Positions 1-7,380 of a DNA stretch of 10,659 bases are shown in pieces. Below the pieces are notes generated by a model. It was not told the DNA's origin and did no database searches. It saw only the letters and a list, made by a program, of their open reading frames with translations. This stretch comes from Verrucomicrobiales bacterium. Lineage in GTDB: Bacteria; Verrucomicrobiota; Verrucomicrobiia; Verrucomicrobiales; DEV007. Both the position numbers and the translations under genes were made by a program. The stretch spans positions 1 through 10,659 of the forward strand of contig SLGN01000063.1 of assembly GCA_007123695.1 (NCBI GenBank). Direction: 5' to 3'. Each line of letters begins with the position of its first letter. The first letter of the stretch is position 1.

Positions 1-64
1 ATTTTGTTGAGGAGCTGTTCGGAGATCGCGTGAAGGCGAGGCGTTGGCGGAGAACTCTCTTTAC

Positions 65-2077
65 CTAGCGCTTTGGTTGGGCACGTTCGAGCAGGGCCGT
101 TTTTCGGTCGGGGGGCAAGGTGCTGGCGGCGATCCATTGCTTCGCCTTGTCGGGGGAATACTGGAGATACTGCCGGGCGAGATTCTCGATCTGGCTGTGG
201 CGGTCGCCTTCTTTCCCGATCGACTCGGCCCAGGCTAGGGCGGCCTGCGGATCGGTATCGAAGACGGCGGAGGCGTATTGGCGGACGGCCTGGTCGCGGG
301 CCTCGCCGGGACCGATCCGCTTGAGCCATTCGCCGGCGGCGACGAGGTCGTGGCTGGCGTAGGCGGAAACGAAGCTCCGCAGGCTCTGGCTGCGGAGCTC
401 GCCGTCGGGAAGGGCGGCGACCCATTCGGCCGCGCCCTCGATGTCCTGCCTCGCCCAGGTGCCGAGGAGCGAGTTGGGAATGAGGCTTGCCTGATCCTCG
501 GTCCGGAGGTTTCTCACGGCCCAGGTCATCGCCTCGACCGCGTCGTTTTGGCCCCAGAGGTTGAGGGTGTTCCGGAGGCTCTGCCGCCGGAATTCTTCGT
601 TCCCGATCCGCAGGGCTTCGGCGCTGGCCTGCTCGGGATCTTCGTTCGCCCATTCGGAGAAGATCGCGCTGAGAGCACTCCCCTTCGTGCTGCCGTCGGG
701 CAGCCCCTCGGCCCAGGCGATCGCCGTCTTGACGTCGCTACGGGCGAGGCTGTGCGCCAGCATGGAGGAATTCCGGCGCAGGGCGCCGTCGTCCATCTTG
801 CCGAGGAGATCGAGAGCGAGTGAGGGGTCGCGCCGTGCCGCCTCGTCGATGACCGCCTGAACCGCGGAGTTCCGCACGCTTCCCGGATCGATCTCCTCGT
901 GGGCGATGCGGAAGACTCTCTCGGGATCGGTGCGCGCCCACTCCCGGAGGATCGAGGAGTAGGCCTGCTCCTCCGAGCTGTTCCGGGCCTGGCTGCGGAC
1001 GAACTCGTAGCCCTTCTCGGGATCCGATTTCGCCATGGCCATGGCGATCTGTCCCAACGCCGACTTGCGGGCCTGGCCGGCGGGCAGGGAATCGAGGAAG
1101 GCGACGGCCTGGTCGGTTTCGTCGTTCGCGACGAGCCCGCCCACGATGCTCTGGAGGACCCGGTCTCGCTCGGGCGCGCGCTCCAGACCGCTGCCCCAGG
1201 CCCACGCCGCCTCGGGGTCGAGTTCGGCCCATTGGCGGGCGATGGCCAGGAAGACATTGGTTCGTTCCTGCGCGTTGGGGATGGAAGCCGCCTTCGCCGC
1301 CGCCGCCCCGGGGTCGCGCGAGGCCCAGTCGGAATAGAGGAAGCTGGCGTTGAGCCCCCCCATATTGACGTGCCAGTTGTCGCCGGAAACCGACGAAGAC
1401 CGGTTGCCGCCGCCCTTGCGCCGCTCGGCGAGGGCGATGGCCTCCTCCGGATCGGTTTCGGCGATCTTTCGCAGAGCGGCGTAGATTCCCGACGACGTTT
1501 CGCCTTCCTTTCCGTGCTCCTCGATCCAGGCGATGACCTTGTAGGGTTCCCGCTGGGCCCAGGCGGAGAGGACGATGCCGAGGCCGATGAGGCGGTTCCT
1601 GCCGGTGAGCCCCTCGGCGTGTCGGAGGGCAGCGGATGGATCGATCTCGGTCCATCTCTGGTAGAGCTTGCTGACGAGGTCGTGCCCCTTGCTCCCGCGC
1701 CGCCGCGCGAAGGCCTCTTCGATGCGCTCGGCGAAGTCGCCGGGCTTCACGCCGTCGACGAAGGCAAGCAGCTTGCGGTCGCGGTCGATCCCGCCGGACC
1801 CGTCGCCTTCGAGAAGTTCCGCCAGAGCGCCGCCGCCGGATGCCTTTGCCTGCGGGGGCGCGGAAAGGGTGACGGCCCGGGGAGCTTCCGCCTCGGTCCT
1901 GATCTCGCGGGCGCCGGGCAAGACCTGCGCCAGCCCGAGCCCGAGGACCACTCCCGGAGCGAGGCCCGCAGCCAAGGGGAGAGCCCAGCCCTTGCGGGGA
2001 TTTCCAAGATTCGAAACGTCTTTGTCCATCTCTCGTCGGGTGCGGCGCGACCACTCCATGCCCCAGAAGATTGCCAA
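65..2077 (-). CDS. Membrane-anchored alpha-solenoid protein with 16 degenerate ~32-residue repeats, function unknown
   Basis: I do not recognise a named family. The 670-residue product has a basic N-terminus, one hydrophobic segment at about residues 31-53 (probable signal anchor), a linker rich in Ala, Gly and Pro to about 100, then a repeat array from about 140 to the end. The array has 16 units with a 31-33 residue period and the pattern W-A-x-x-D-P-x-x-A-x-x-W, followed by a turn such as LPDG. Examples are WAELDPEAAWAW, WARTDPERVF and WANEDPEQASAEA. Units 3 and 4 are separated by about 14 extra residues rich in Gly, Ser and Asn. Such repeats should form paired helices, giving an extended binding scaffold, probably facing the periplasm (inference). 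The TTG start is chosen because GAAGGA lies 7 nt upstream; ATG codons at 2059 and 2029 are alternatives and keep the anchor. It lies 83 bp downstream of the exported-protein gene and may be co-transcribed. The reading frame is certain, the start is not. Confidence 0.85.
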   Translation of the reverse strand: MAIFWGMEWSRRTRREMDKDVSNLGNPRKGWALPLAAGLAPGVVLGLGLAQVLPGAREIRTEAEAPRAVTLSAPPQAKASGGGALAELLEGDGSGGIDRDRKLLAFVDGVKPGDFAERIEEAFARRRGSKGHDLVSKLYQRWTEIDPSAALRHAEGLTGRNRLIGLGIVLSAWAQREPYKVIAWIEEHGKEGETSSGIYAALRKIAETDPEEAIALAERRKGGGNRSSSVSGDNWHVNMGGLNASFLYSDWASRDPGAAAAKAASIPNAQERTNVFLAIARQWAELDPEAAWAWGSGLERAPERDRVLQSIVGGLVANDETDQAVAFLDSLPAGQARKSALGQIAMAMAKSDPEKGYEFVRSQARNSSEEQAYSSILREWARTDPERVFRIAHEEIDPGSVRNSAVQAVIDEAARRDPSLALDLLGKMDDGALRRNSSMLAHSLARSDVKTAIAWAEGLPDGSTKGSALSAIFSEWANEDPEQASAEALRIGNEEFRRQSLRNTLNLWGQNDAVEAMTWAVRNLRTEDQASLIPNSLLGTWARQDIEGAAEWVAALPDGELRSQSLRSFVSAYASHDLVAAGEWLKRIGPGEARDQAVRQYASAVFDTDPQAALAWAESIGKEGDRHSQIENLARQYLQYSPDKAKQWIAASTLPPDRKTALLERAQPKR

Positions 2078-2084
2078 AAATCGG

Positions 2085-2090
2085 TCCTTC
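2085..2090 (-). promoter_or_regulatory. Shine-Dalgarno sequence deciding a TTG start
   Basis: GAAGGA on the minus strand is separated by 7 nt from the TTG at 2077-2075. It is the only good Shine-Dalgarno match next to a start among the seven genes. ATG at 2059 is preceded only by CTGGGGC and ATG at 2029 by GACGAGAG, so the TTG is preferred for the solenoid gene. Confidence 0.45.
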
Positions 2091-2138
2091 CGTCGAGCCC
2101 CAATCGACGGAGGGCCGAGCCTTTCGCCGACCTAAGCG

Positions 2139-2165
2139 GCCTTCACCGCCTTCACCGCCTTCACG
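2139..2165. repeat. 9-bp tandem repeat, three copies, overlapping a stop codon
   Basis: Three adjacent 9-bp units of GCCTTCACC (last unit ends in G instead of C); on the minus strand the unit reads GGTGAAGGC. The TGA of the upstream exported-protein gene (2163-2161) falls inside the third unit, so the array starts at the gene end and runs into the intergenic gap before the solenoid gene. Being a multiple of three, it keeps other frames open and creates spurious Val-Lys-Ala repeats in an overlapping frame. Confidence 0.85.
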
Positions 2166-3648
2166 GCGCGGCCTCGTTCCAGCGTAGGGTCCGACTCGCC
2201 TCGTCCAACTCGTAGCGCACCGGCCGCGGTCCGTCCGGTGCGAGCAGACGTCCCTCGGCGTCGAACTCGGCCGTCCCGCCCTCCCCTTCGCCCTCGCGGG
2301 TCCAGCCGAGCAGCATACCGCTTTCCTCGTCGTAGCGGTACAGGTCGCGCCAGGGCTTGGCGGCGGTCAGAGTGACATCGACGAAGGCGCCGTCGAAGCG
2401 GTAGTCGGCCTCGAGAACGCGGCCTTCGTCGTCGTAGCGGCGACGCTCGTTGGGGAGGAAATAGAAGGTCACGAAGCAGGGCGGCGAATAGCGTTCGCCA
2501 TCGTCGGCGAAGACTCCGATCTCGACACGGCGGCCGGCGAGCCCCTCGGAACCGGGGGCGGGAATGGGGTCGTCGTGCCAGCGCACCCGGATGGTGGCCT
2601 CGGGCTGGTCGGTCGATCGCTCGATCCCGACGAGCGCGGGATCGCCCCGCAGCAGCTTCCAATGGATCCGGATGGGACGCTCGGACCAGCGCTGGAGCCG
2701 GGCGACGCGCACGGTGATCTCGCGTTCCCGCGCCATCCCGCGGAAGACGCGGGCGATGGCCATGCCCTCGTCGGCGAGGGACTCGGACTCGCGCCCCGCG
2801 CTTTCGAAGAAGTCGATCCCGACGCGGGGAGCCGGGCGTTCGTGGACGACGGAGAGGTGGAAGACCGGCGGCAAGTTCTGCGGGGTCAGGGCCTGGGCCG
2901 CCCGGACCATGCGCTCCTCGTCGAGCCATTCGGTGGAAAAGGCGCTGGGATGCGCGCCGGCACCGAGGTAGTCTTCGCGTTCCTTCACGGTGGAAAGGGA
3001 GCTGCGCAAAATCTGCTGGACCACGGGCATGAGGAGGCGTTGGCGGCGCAGCGATTCCTTCACCTCGGGAGGCATGGCCGCGAGGGTGGACGCCACCGCC
3101 TCGACGAAGGGCAAATCGGAGCGCGAGGATCCCTGCGAGACGATCAGGTAGGGGGTGTTGGTCGCGTAGAGATCGCCGTGGCCGCCCTCGGCGGCGGGGT
3201 CGTGGTCCTGGTGCTCGGGATAGACGTAGAGCTGGTTGCCCAGATACTGGCGGGTGAGAAATCCGAGGCTCTCGCGGCTGGATGTGACGAGCCGCGGGAT
3301 GCTCGCGCCGCCGACGGCGGTGCCGGAAAGAGAGGCGTTGCCGACGACCGTCTCGGGCCGCAGCATCTGCGCGGGGCCGAAGTCGAGCTTCTCCTCGCGC
3401 TGCTGGTCGGTGTAGGGCAGAGGCTGCAGTTGGGGGTAGCGGGAGAGGTCGAGCGGGGAATGCGCGCCGTCGCGGTTGTCGTAGTAATCGCCCCGGTTTC
3501 CGGCGGCGCTGTCGGCGGTGAACCACTCGCGCAGGAGCAGGCCGACGGCGTCCTCGCGCGAGGTCACGGACTCGGGATCCTGCGCGACGAGGCTGGCGCA
3601 AAGCACGACGGCGGCAAAGGCGAGGGCGAGTCGCTGCGGAGAGGGCAT
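2161..3648 (-). CDS. Uncharacterised exported protein
   Basis: The 495-residue product begins with a typical Sec signal peptide (short polar start, hydrophobic core LALAFAAVVLCASLVA, probable cleavage before QDP at about residue 22), so it should be exported. No catalytic motif is recognisable. The middle contains conserved-looking stretches such as NQLYVYPEHQDHDP and TNTPYLIVSQGSSRSDLPF. The C-terminal quarter has short Tyr-Asp segments (RRYDDEGRVLEA, LYRYDEESGMLLGW, AEFDAEGRLLAP) that resemble YD/RHS-like beta-hairpins but are too few to call that family. I recall similar unnamed exported proteins in planctomycetes and verrucomicrobia, from memory only. The ATG lies 13 bp after the engB stop, which suggests co-transcription. 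There is no Shine-Dalgarno match (upstream CCTTTCCCC). The overlapping frame at 2132-3601 is an arginine-rich shadow. Confidence is high that it is a gene; its function is unknown. Confidence 0.88.
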   Translation of the reverse strand: MPSPQRLALAFAAVVLCASLVAQDPESVTSREDAVGLLLREWFTADSAAGNRGDYYDNRDGAHSPLDLSRYPQLQPLPYTDQQREEKLDFGPAQMLRPETVVGNASLSGTAVGGASIPRLVTSSRESLGFLTRQYLGNQLYVYPEHQDHDPAAEGGHGDLYATNTPYLIVSQGSSRSDLPFVEAVASTLAAMPPEVKESLRRQRLLMPVVQQILRSSLSTVKEREDYLGAGAHPSAFSTEWLDEERMVRAAQALTPQNLPPVFHLSVVHERPAPRVGIDFFESAGRESESLADEGMAIARVFRGMAREREITVRVARLQRWSERPIRIHWKLLRGDPALVGIERSTDQPEATIRVRWHDDPIPAPGSEGLAGRRVEIGVFADDGERYSPPCFVTFYFLPNERRRYDDEGRVLEADYRFDGAFVDVTLTAAKPWRDLYRYDEESGMLLGWTREGEGEGGTAEFDAEGRLLAPDGPRPVRYELDEASRTLRWNEAAP

Positions 3649-3661
3649 GGGGAAAGGCGGA

Positions 3662-4258
<597 letters not shown>

Positions 4259-4264
4259 GGTCGA

Positions 4265-4296
4265 TTTGTCAGGAAATCAGAAATTCAGGGCATCAG
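4265..4296. repeat. 8-bp-phased CTGA repeat at the rsgA-engB junction
   Basis: On the minus strand the four consecutive octamers are CTGATGCC, CTGAATTT, CTGATTTC and CTGACAAA, so the CTGA core recurs at exactly 8-bp spacing. The first CTGA contains the rsgA stop codon, and the array fills nearly all of the 34-bp gap before engB. It is markedly AT-richer than both neighbouring genes. Only the 4-bp core is constant, so chance similarity cannot be excluded, though the exact phasing argues against it. Confidence 0.5.
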
Positions 4297-5405
4297 GAAT
4301 GGGTGGTCCGCGGCTTCAGCTCGGCCTCGAGCTCGCGGCGGTCGGCGAGGTTCCGCGCCTTGACGCGGTGGTCGCGCTTGGCGCGGCGCTCCACCGCCAT
4401 CTTGCGCTTCTTGAGGCGGCGCTTCAGCTCGGCGACTTCGTCGTCGAGCTTGAGGAAGGCCTCGAGGCGCTCCTTCGCGAGGCGACCCTCGGCCACGGCC
4501 GCGCGGATGGCGCAGCCGGCGTCGCTGCCGTGGCGGCAGTCGTGGAAGCGGCATTGCGCGGCGATCTCGGCGACGTCGAGGAACTTCTCGCGCAGGGTGC
4601 GCTCGTCGGTCCACATCTGCACCTCGCGGATGCCGGGGTTGTCGATGAGGATGCCGCCGCCCGGCAGCACGACGAGCTCGCGCGCCGTCGTCGTGTGCCG
4701 CCCCTTGCCGGTGACCTCGTTGACCTCGCCCTCCTCCTGCCAGGGTTCGCCGAGGAGGGCGTTGACGAGGGAGGACTTCCCCGTGCCGCTGGAGCCGACG
4801 AAGGTGATGGAGACGCCGGGGGAAAGGCAGCGCCTCACTGCGGCGACGTTGGCCCCGTCGCGGGCGCTCGTGACGAGGACCTCGGCCTCGGGGCAGAGGG
4901 CGCGGATCTGCGCGGCGGCCTCGGCGTTCTGCGCTGCGGGATGGAGGTCGCTCTTGTTCACGAGGACGAGCGGCCGCGCCCCGCTGCGTCCGATCAGGGC
5001 GAAGTAGCGCTCCATCCGGCGCAGGTTCAGGTCGGTGCCCGCGTCGGTGACGACGCAGACGATATCGACGTTCGCCGCGAGGACCTGCTCCTCGGTGCTG
5101 CGGCCCGGCGTCTTGCGCGAGAAGCAGGTGCGCCGCGGCAGCCGCGCGCGGATGACGTGGTCGAGGTCGCCGGTACCGATCTCCAGCGCGACCCAGTCGC
5201 CCACGGCGGGCAGCTCGGCGTCGCAGGCGGCGTCGTGGTAGACCTTTCCCGACATCACCACCTCGTATTCCTCGCCCTCGCCGGTGAGGGCGCCGTAGGT
5301 GATCTTGTTGTCGCGGATGAGGCGCGCGGGAACCCAGCCCGGTTTCGCGCAGCGCGAAAAGGCCTCCTCGAAGAACGTGCTCCAGCCGAGGTCGGTCAGG
5401 GTCAT
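4293..5405 (-). CDS. rsgA: Small-subunit-dependent ribosome biogenesis GTPase RsgA
   Basis: This 370-residue protein is a circularly permuted GTPase that acts in late 30S subunit maturation. The permuted motif order is clear: G4 VNKSD (149-153) and G5 TSA (179-181) come before the P-loop GSSGTGKSS (204-212) and G3 DNPG (255-258, where DTPG is usual). An OB-fold region occupies about residues 20-95. The C-terminal zinc site has the expected ligands Cys285, Cys290, His292 and Cys298 in CRFHDCRHGSDAGC. A strongly basic Lys/Arg tail from about 325 probably contacts rRNA. The chosen ATG gives MTLTDLGW, the typical opening of this family. An in-frame ATG at 5456, whose A is shared with the permease stop (TGATG), would add 17 residues and permit translational coupling. 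Reading further upstream in this frame overlaps the permease and is not credible. Confidence 0.95.
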   Translation of the reverse strand: MTLTDLGWSTFFEEAFSRCAKPGWVPARLIRDNKITYGALTGEGEEYEVVMSGKVYHDAACDAELPAVGDWVALEIGTGDLDHVIRARLPRRTCFSRKTPGRSTEEQVLAANVDIVCVVTDAGTDLNLRRMERYFALIGRSGARPLVLVNKSDLHPAAQNAEAAAQIRALCPEAEVLVTSARDGANVAAVRRCLSPGVSITFVGSSGTGKSSLVNALLGEPWQEEGEVNEVTGKGRHTTTARELVVLPGGGILIDNPGIREVQMWTDERTLREKFLDVAEIAAQCRFHDCRHGSDAGCAIRAAVAEGRLAKERLEAFLKLDDEVAELKRRLKKRKMAVERRAKRDHRVKARNLADRRELEAELKPRTTHS

Positions 5406-5455
5406 CGGACGACAAGGTAGCGCCTCGCCGCCCGAGGTCACGGGAAAAGGACCCA

Positions 5456-6211
5456 TCACCCGGCGAACTGGTCCCAGAGCAGCTTGGCGGTCATGGCGAT
5501 TACGACGCCGACGAAGACGACGCGGATGAAGGGGGCGCCGTGGCGGATCGCCATGCCCGCCCCGAGGCGTCCGCCGAGGAGCTGCCCGGCGATCATCGCG
5601 CCGGCGATGTCGAATCGGACGAGCCCGGCGTAGAGGAAGACGGCGAGCGAGGCCGCGTTGCTGGTGACGTTGGCGACCTTGGTGTAGGCGATCGAGCGGG
5701 TCAGATCCATGCCGCGCAGAGCGACGCAGGCGAGGGTCCAGAAGGCCCCCGTGCCCGGCCCGAAAAAGCCGTCGTAGAAGCCGAGGACGCCCCCCGCGAG
5801 CAGAGCGAAGACGGCGGGGCCGAGCCGCTCCTTCGTCGTGCCGATGCCGAGGCGCGGGCTCGCGAGGAGGTAGACGGCGAGGCCGAGGAGCAGCCAGGGC
5901 ACGACGCGGGCGAGGACGGCGTTGTCCACCAGGGTAACGGCCCAGGTTCCCAGCGCCGCCGCGACGAAGGTGGCGAGCACGGCGAGGCGAACCTCGCGCC
6001 ACCCGACGAGACCGGCGACGGCGTAGCGGCGCACCGCCATGGCCGTGCCGAAGACGCTCTGCATCTTGTTGGTGCCGAGGGCCGTCTGCGGATCGAGGCC
6101 CGCCCAGAGCAGGGCCGGCACGGTCAGCAGCCCTCCGCCGCCGGCGATGGCATCGACGAAGCCGGCGGCGAGGCCGGCGAGGAAGAGGAGGAGGAGCAGC
6201 TCGGTTTCCAT
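5456..6211 (-). CDS. yfcA: TSUP-family (TauE/SafE-like, YfcA-type) membrane permease
   Basis: The 251-residue, very hydrophobic protein has about eight membrane segments. It carries the two hallmark half-repeats of the TSUP family: GFVDAIAGGGGLLTVPALL (about 17-35) followed by ALGTNKMQSVFGT (44-56), and GFYDGFFGPGTGAFW (144-158) followed by KVANVTSNAAS (178-188). The pattern is close to Escherichia coli YfcA as I remember it. Characterised family members move sulfite, sulfoacetate or related organosulfur anions across the inner membrane; the substrate here cannot be read from sequence. The ATG at 6211 places the first membrane helix at the N-terminus. A GTG at 6247 would add 12 residues encoded by low-complexity GC sequence and is less likely. 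The stop codon touches a possible rsgA start (TGATG), so the two are probably co-transcribed. Confidence 0.93.
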   Translation of the reverse strand: METELLLLLFLAGLAAGFVDAIAGGGGLLTVPALLWAGLDPQTALGTNKMQSVFGTAMAVRRYAVAGLVGWREVRLAVLATFVAAALGTWAVTLVDNAVLARVVPWLLLGLAVYLLASPRLGIGTTKERLGPAVFALLAGGVLGFYDGFFGPGTGAFWTLACVALRGMDLTRSIAYTKVANVTSNAASLAVFLYAGLVRFDIAGAMIAGQLLGGRLGAGMAIRHGAPFIRVVFVGVVIAMTAKLLWDQFAG

Positions 6212-6240
6212 GGGGGCGGAAGGGGGGGTGGCGCGGCGGC

Positions 6241-6260
6241 GCGGCACGGCGCGGCACGGC
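6241..6260. repeat. GC-rich decamer tandem repeat
   Basis: GCGGCACGGC occurs twice exactly in tandem, flanked by degenerate versions on both sides (GCGCGGCGGC before, GCGGGCCGGG after). It lies just upstream of the permease start and explains the artificial N-terminal extension that is open there. Confidence 0.7.
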
Positions 6261-6322
6261 GCGGGCCGGGCCGGCGATCTACTCTACGACATCGCAATCT
6301 CGGTACTCGGGCGCCTTGGAGC

Positions 6323-6450
6323 GGTGGAGTGGTGGAGTGGTGGAGTGGTGGAGTGGTGGAGTGGTGGAGTGGTGGAGCGGTGGAGCGGTGGAGCGGTGGA
6401 GCGGTGGAGCGGTGGAGCGGTGGAGCGGTGGAGCGGTGGAGCGGTGGAGG
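6323..6450. repeat. 8-bp minisatellite, 16 units in two homogeneous blocks
   Basis: There are sixteen perfectly phased octamers: six copies of GGTGGAGT (6323-6370), nine of GGTGGAGC (6371-6442) and one GGTGGAGG (6443-6450). A partial unit (TGGAGC) precedes at 6317. Because 8 is not a multiple of 3, all plus frames are open and translate as Trp-Ser-Gly-Gly-Val-Val-Glu-Trp-like repeats, which produces spurious ORFs. The block structure, with one substitution homogenised across nine units, indicates recent slippage or unequal recombination, so copy number probably varies between strains. Confidence 0.97.
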
Positions 6451-6463
6451 ATTGAGATTCAGC

Positions 6464-6503
6464 ACTCCAATACTCCCCCACTCCGATACTCCCCCACTCC
6501 GAA
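6464..6503. repeat. Five octamers with ACTCC core, inverse orientation to the minisatellite
   Basis: The five successive octamers are ACTCCAAT, ACTCCCCC, ACTCCGAT, ACTCCCCC and ACTCCGAA. On the minus strand each reads NNNGGAGT, the same 8-bp GGAGT-core family as the minisatellite 13 bp to the left but on the opposite strand. The last three positions alternate, which gives an apparent 16-bp period. Confidence 0.8.
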
Positions 6504-6555
6504 GATTCTTCGAATCCAAAATGACGCAGCCGAGCAGTGCAGCACCGCCGCCGCC

Positions 6556-7308
6556 TCAGCGCCGGAACTGAGCGCGGTATTTTCCCGGGGCGATCCCCGT
6601 GATGCGCCGGAAGTGGCGGGTGAAGTGGCTCTGGTCGTGGTAGCCCGTCTCGATGGCGATCTCGCCGACGCTGCGCTCGCTCTGCACCAGCAGGAGCCGG
6701 GCCCGCTCGATGCGCAGGGCGTGGAGGAAGCGGGTCGGCGACATGCCGAAGAGCCCGCGGAAGCGCCGGTTGAAGTGGGTCGGGGACAAGCCCGCGAGCC
6801 GCGCCATCTGCGCCATCGAGACGGTCTCGCCGTGATGTTCCTCGAGATGGCGCACGACCGGGGCAAGCTCGCGGAAGAAGCGCTCGCGGTCCTCCGGCGT
6901 CTCGACCGCGTAGCGCACCCCGGCCACGCCGACGAGCGCGCCCGACGCGTCGCGCAGCGGCACCTTGCTCGAGTTGAACCAGCCCGGCCGGCCCGAGCGG
7001 TCGATCACGAACCAGGGCAGGTTCAGCACGGCGCGGCCCGACTCGAGGATGCGGCGGTCCTCGGCGATGTAGGCGTCGGCGAGGGCGGCGGGATGGAAGT
7101 CCCGGTCGGTCCGCCCGAGCAGCTCGCCGGGCTCGCGCAGGTCCTTGGCCTGCAGCATGGCGCGGTTCGCGGCGATGTAGCGGCTCTCGAGATCCTTCGC
7201 GTAGAAGATCACGCCGGGGAGGCAGTCGAAAAGGGCGAGAAAGGACGCCGCCGGCAGCCCGGAGGCAAGCCCGGCAAGGGGCGACGGAGGGTCGGGAGCG
7301 GCGCTCAT
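6556..7308 (-). CDS. AraC-family transcriptional regulator with N-terminal PAS sensor domain
   Basis: This 250-residue protein has a PAS domain at about residues 24-136 (LPGVIFYAKDLESRYIAANR, then the GRTDRDFHP loop and a VPLRDASGALVGVAGV strand pair). It ends in a double helix-turn-helix AraC DNA-binding domain at about 160-247. Helix-turn-helix 1 is SMAQMARLAGLSPTHFNRRF and the second is GEIAIETGYHDQSHFTRHFRR, with the family signature G-Y-x-D-Q-S-H-F-x-R-x-F and the closing TGIAPGKYR. PAS replaces the cupin sensor usual in AraC regulators; its ligand is unknown. The gene diverges from the PSCyt1/DUF1549/DUF1553 gene across 72 bp, so it probably controls that gene and itself. The ATG at 7308 is chosen; a GTG at 7338 would add ten aromatic-rich residues. 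No Shine-Dalgarno precedes it, and a TATGTT hexamer 6 nt upstream of the ATG would fit a leaderless transcript (weak inference). Confidence 0.94.
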   Translation of the reverse strand: MSAAPDPPSPLAGLASGLPAASFLALFDCLPGVIFYAKDLESRYIAANRAMLQAKDLREPGELLGRTDRDFHPAALADAYIAEDRRILESGRAVLNLPWFVIDRSGRPGWFNSSKVPLRDASGALVGVAGVRYAVETPEDRERFFRELAPVVRHLEEHHGETVSMAQMARLAGLSPTHFNRRFRGLFGMSPTRFLHALRIERARLLLVQSERSVGEIAIETGYHDQSHFTRHFRRITGIAPGKYRAQFRR

Positions 7309-7380
7309 GGGCAAAACATACCAAAAGAACCCGAACACGCTACAAGACCCGGCGCGGATATCCGGCGATCTTTCGCGACC
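7309..7380. promoter_or_regulatory. Divergent promoter/operator region between araC-type regulator and cytochrome gene
   Basis: These 72 bp separate two divergent start codons, so both promoters should lie here or overlap the coding sequences. The region has an AT-rich segment at 7311-7330 and a perfect 10-bp palindrome CGGATATCCG at 7355-7364, a candidate operator. AraC-type proteins usually bind direct repeats, so the palindrome may be coincidental or bind another factor. No strong -35/-10 pair stands out. Confidence 0.5.

Larger units (their letters stand above)
6212..6555. other. 344-bp intergenic region filled with low-complexity repeats
   Basis: The gap between the AraC stop and the permease start holds no credible gene. 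From left to right it contains a G-rich stretch, a GC-rich degenerate decamer repeat around 6231-6270, unique sequence at about 6271-6315, the 16-unit octamer minisatellite at 6323-6450, and five inverted octamers at 6464-6503. About 50 bp of unique sequence precedes the AraC stop. A promoter for the permease-rsgA-engB operon should lie here, but I cannot pick out a convincing one. Confidence 0.8.

Noticed and set aside
1..64. Possible end of a neighbouring gene or terminator at the window edge
   Set aside because: No frame shows recognisable coding character and no clear hairpin with T-tract is present; too short to interpret.
899..2215. 438-codon plus-strand ORF and similar long plus-strand frames over 65-5420
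   Set aside because: Shadows opposite well-supported minus-strand genes, with skewed composition and no recognisable motif.
2132..3601. 489-codon minus-strand ORF overlapping the exported-protein gene
   Set aside because: Arginine-rich frame without signal peptide, ending in the 9-bp repeat; the frame at 2161-3648 has a proper signal peptide and balanced composition.
5406..6257. Long N-terminal extension of rsgA in the same frame
   Set aside because: It overlaps the TSUP permease on the same strand in another frame, is arginine/proline-rich, and RsgA family proteins start near MTLTDLGW. Only the short 17-residue extension remains possible.
6323..6503. Possible CRISPR array
   Set aside because: Units are 8 bp, contiguous and without unique spacers; no cas gene is nearby.
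6501..6520. Small GAAG-ATT-CTTC hairpin as terminator of the AraC gene
   Set aside because: The stem is only about 5 bp, of low GC, and without a T-run on the minus strand.
6316..7380. In-frame 355-codon extension upstream of the cytochrome gene, open through the minisatellite
   Set aside because: It is antisense to the convincing PAS-AraC gene, starts in the octamer repeat, and would place the signal peptide inside the protein.
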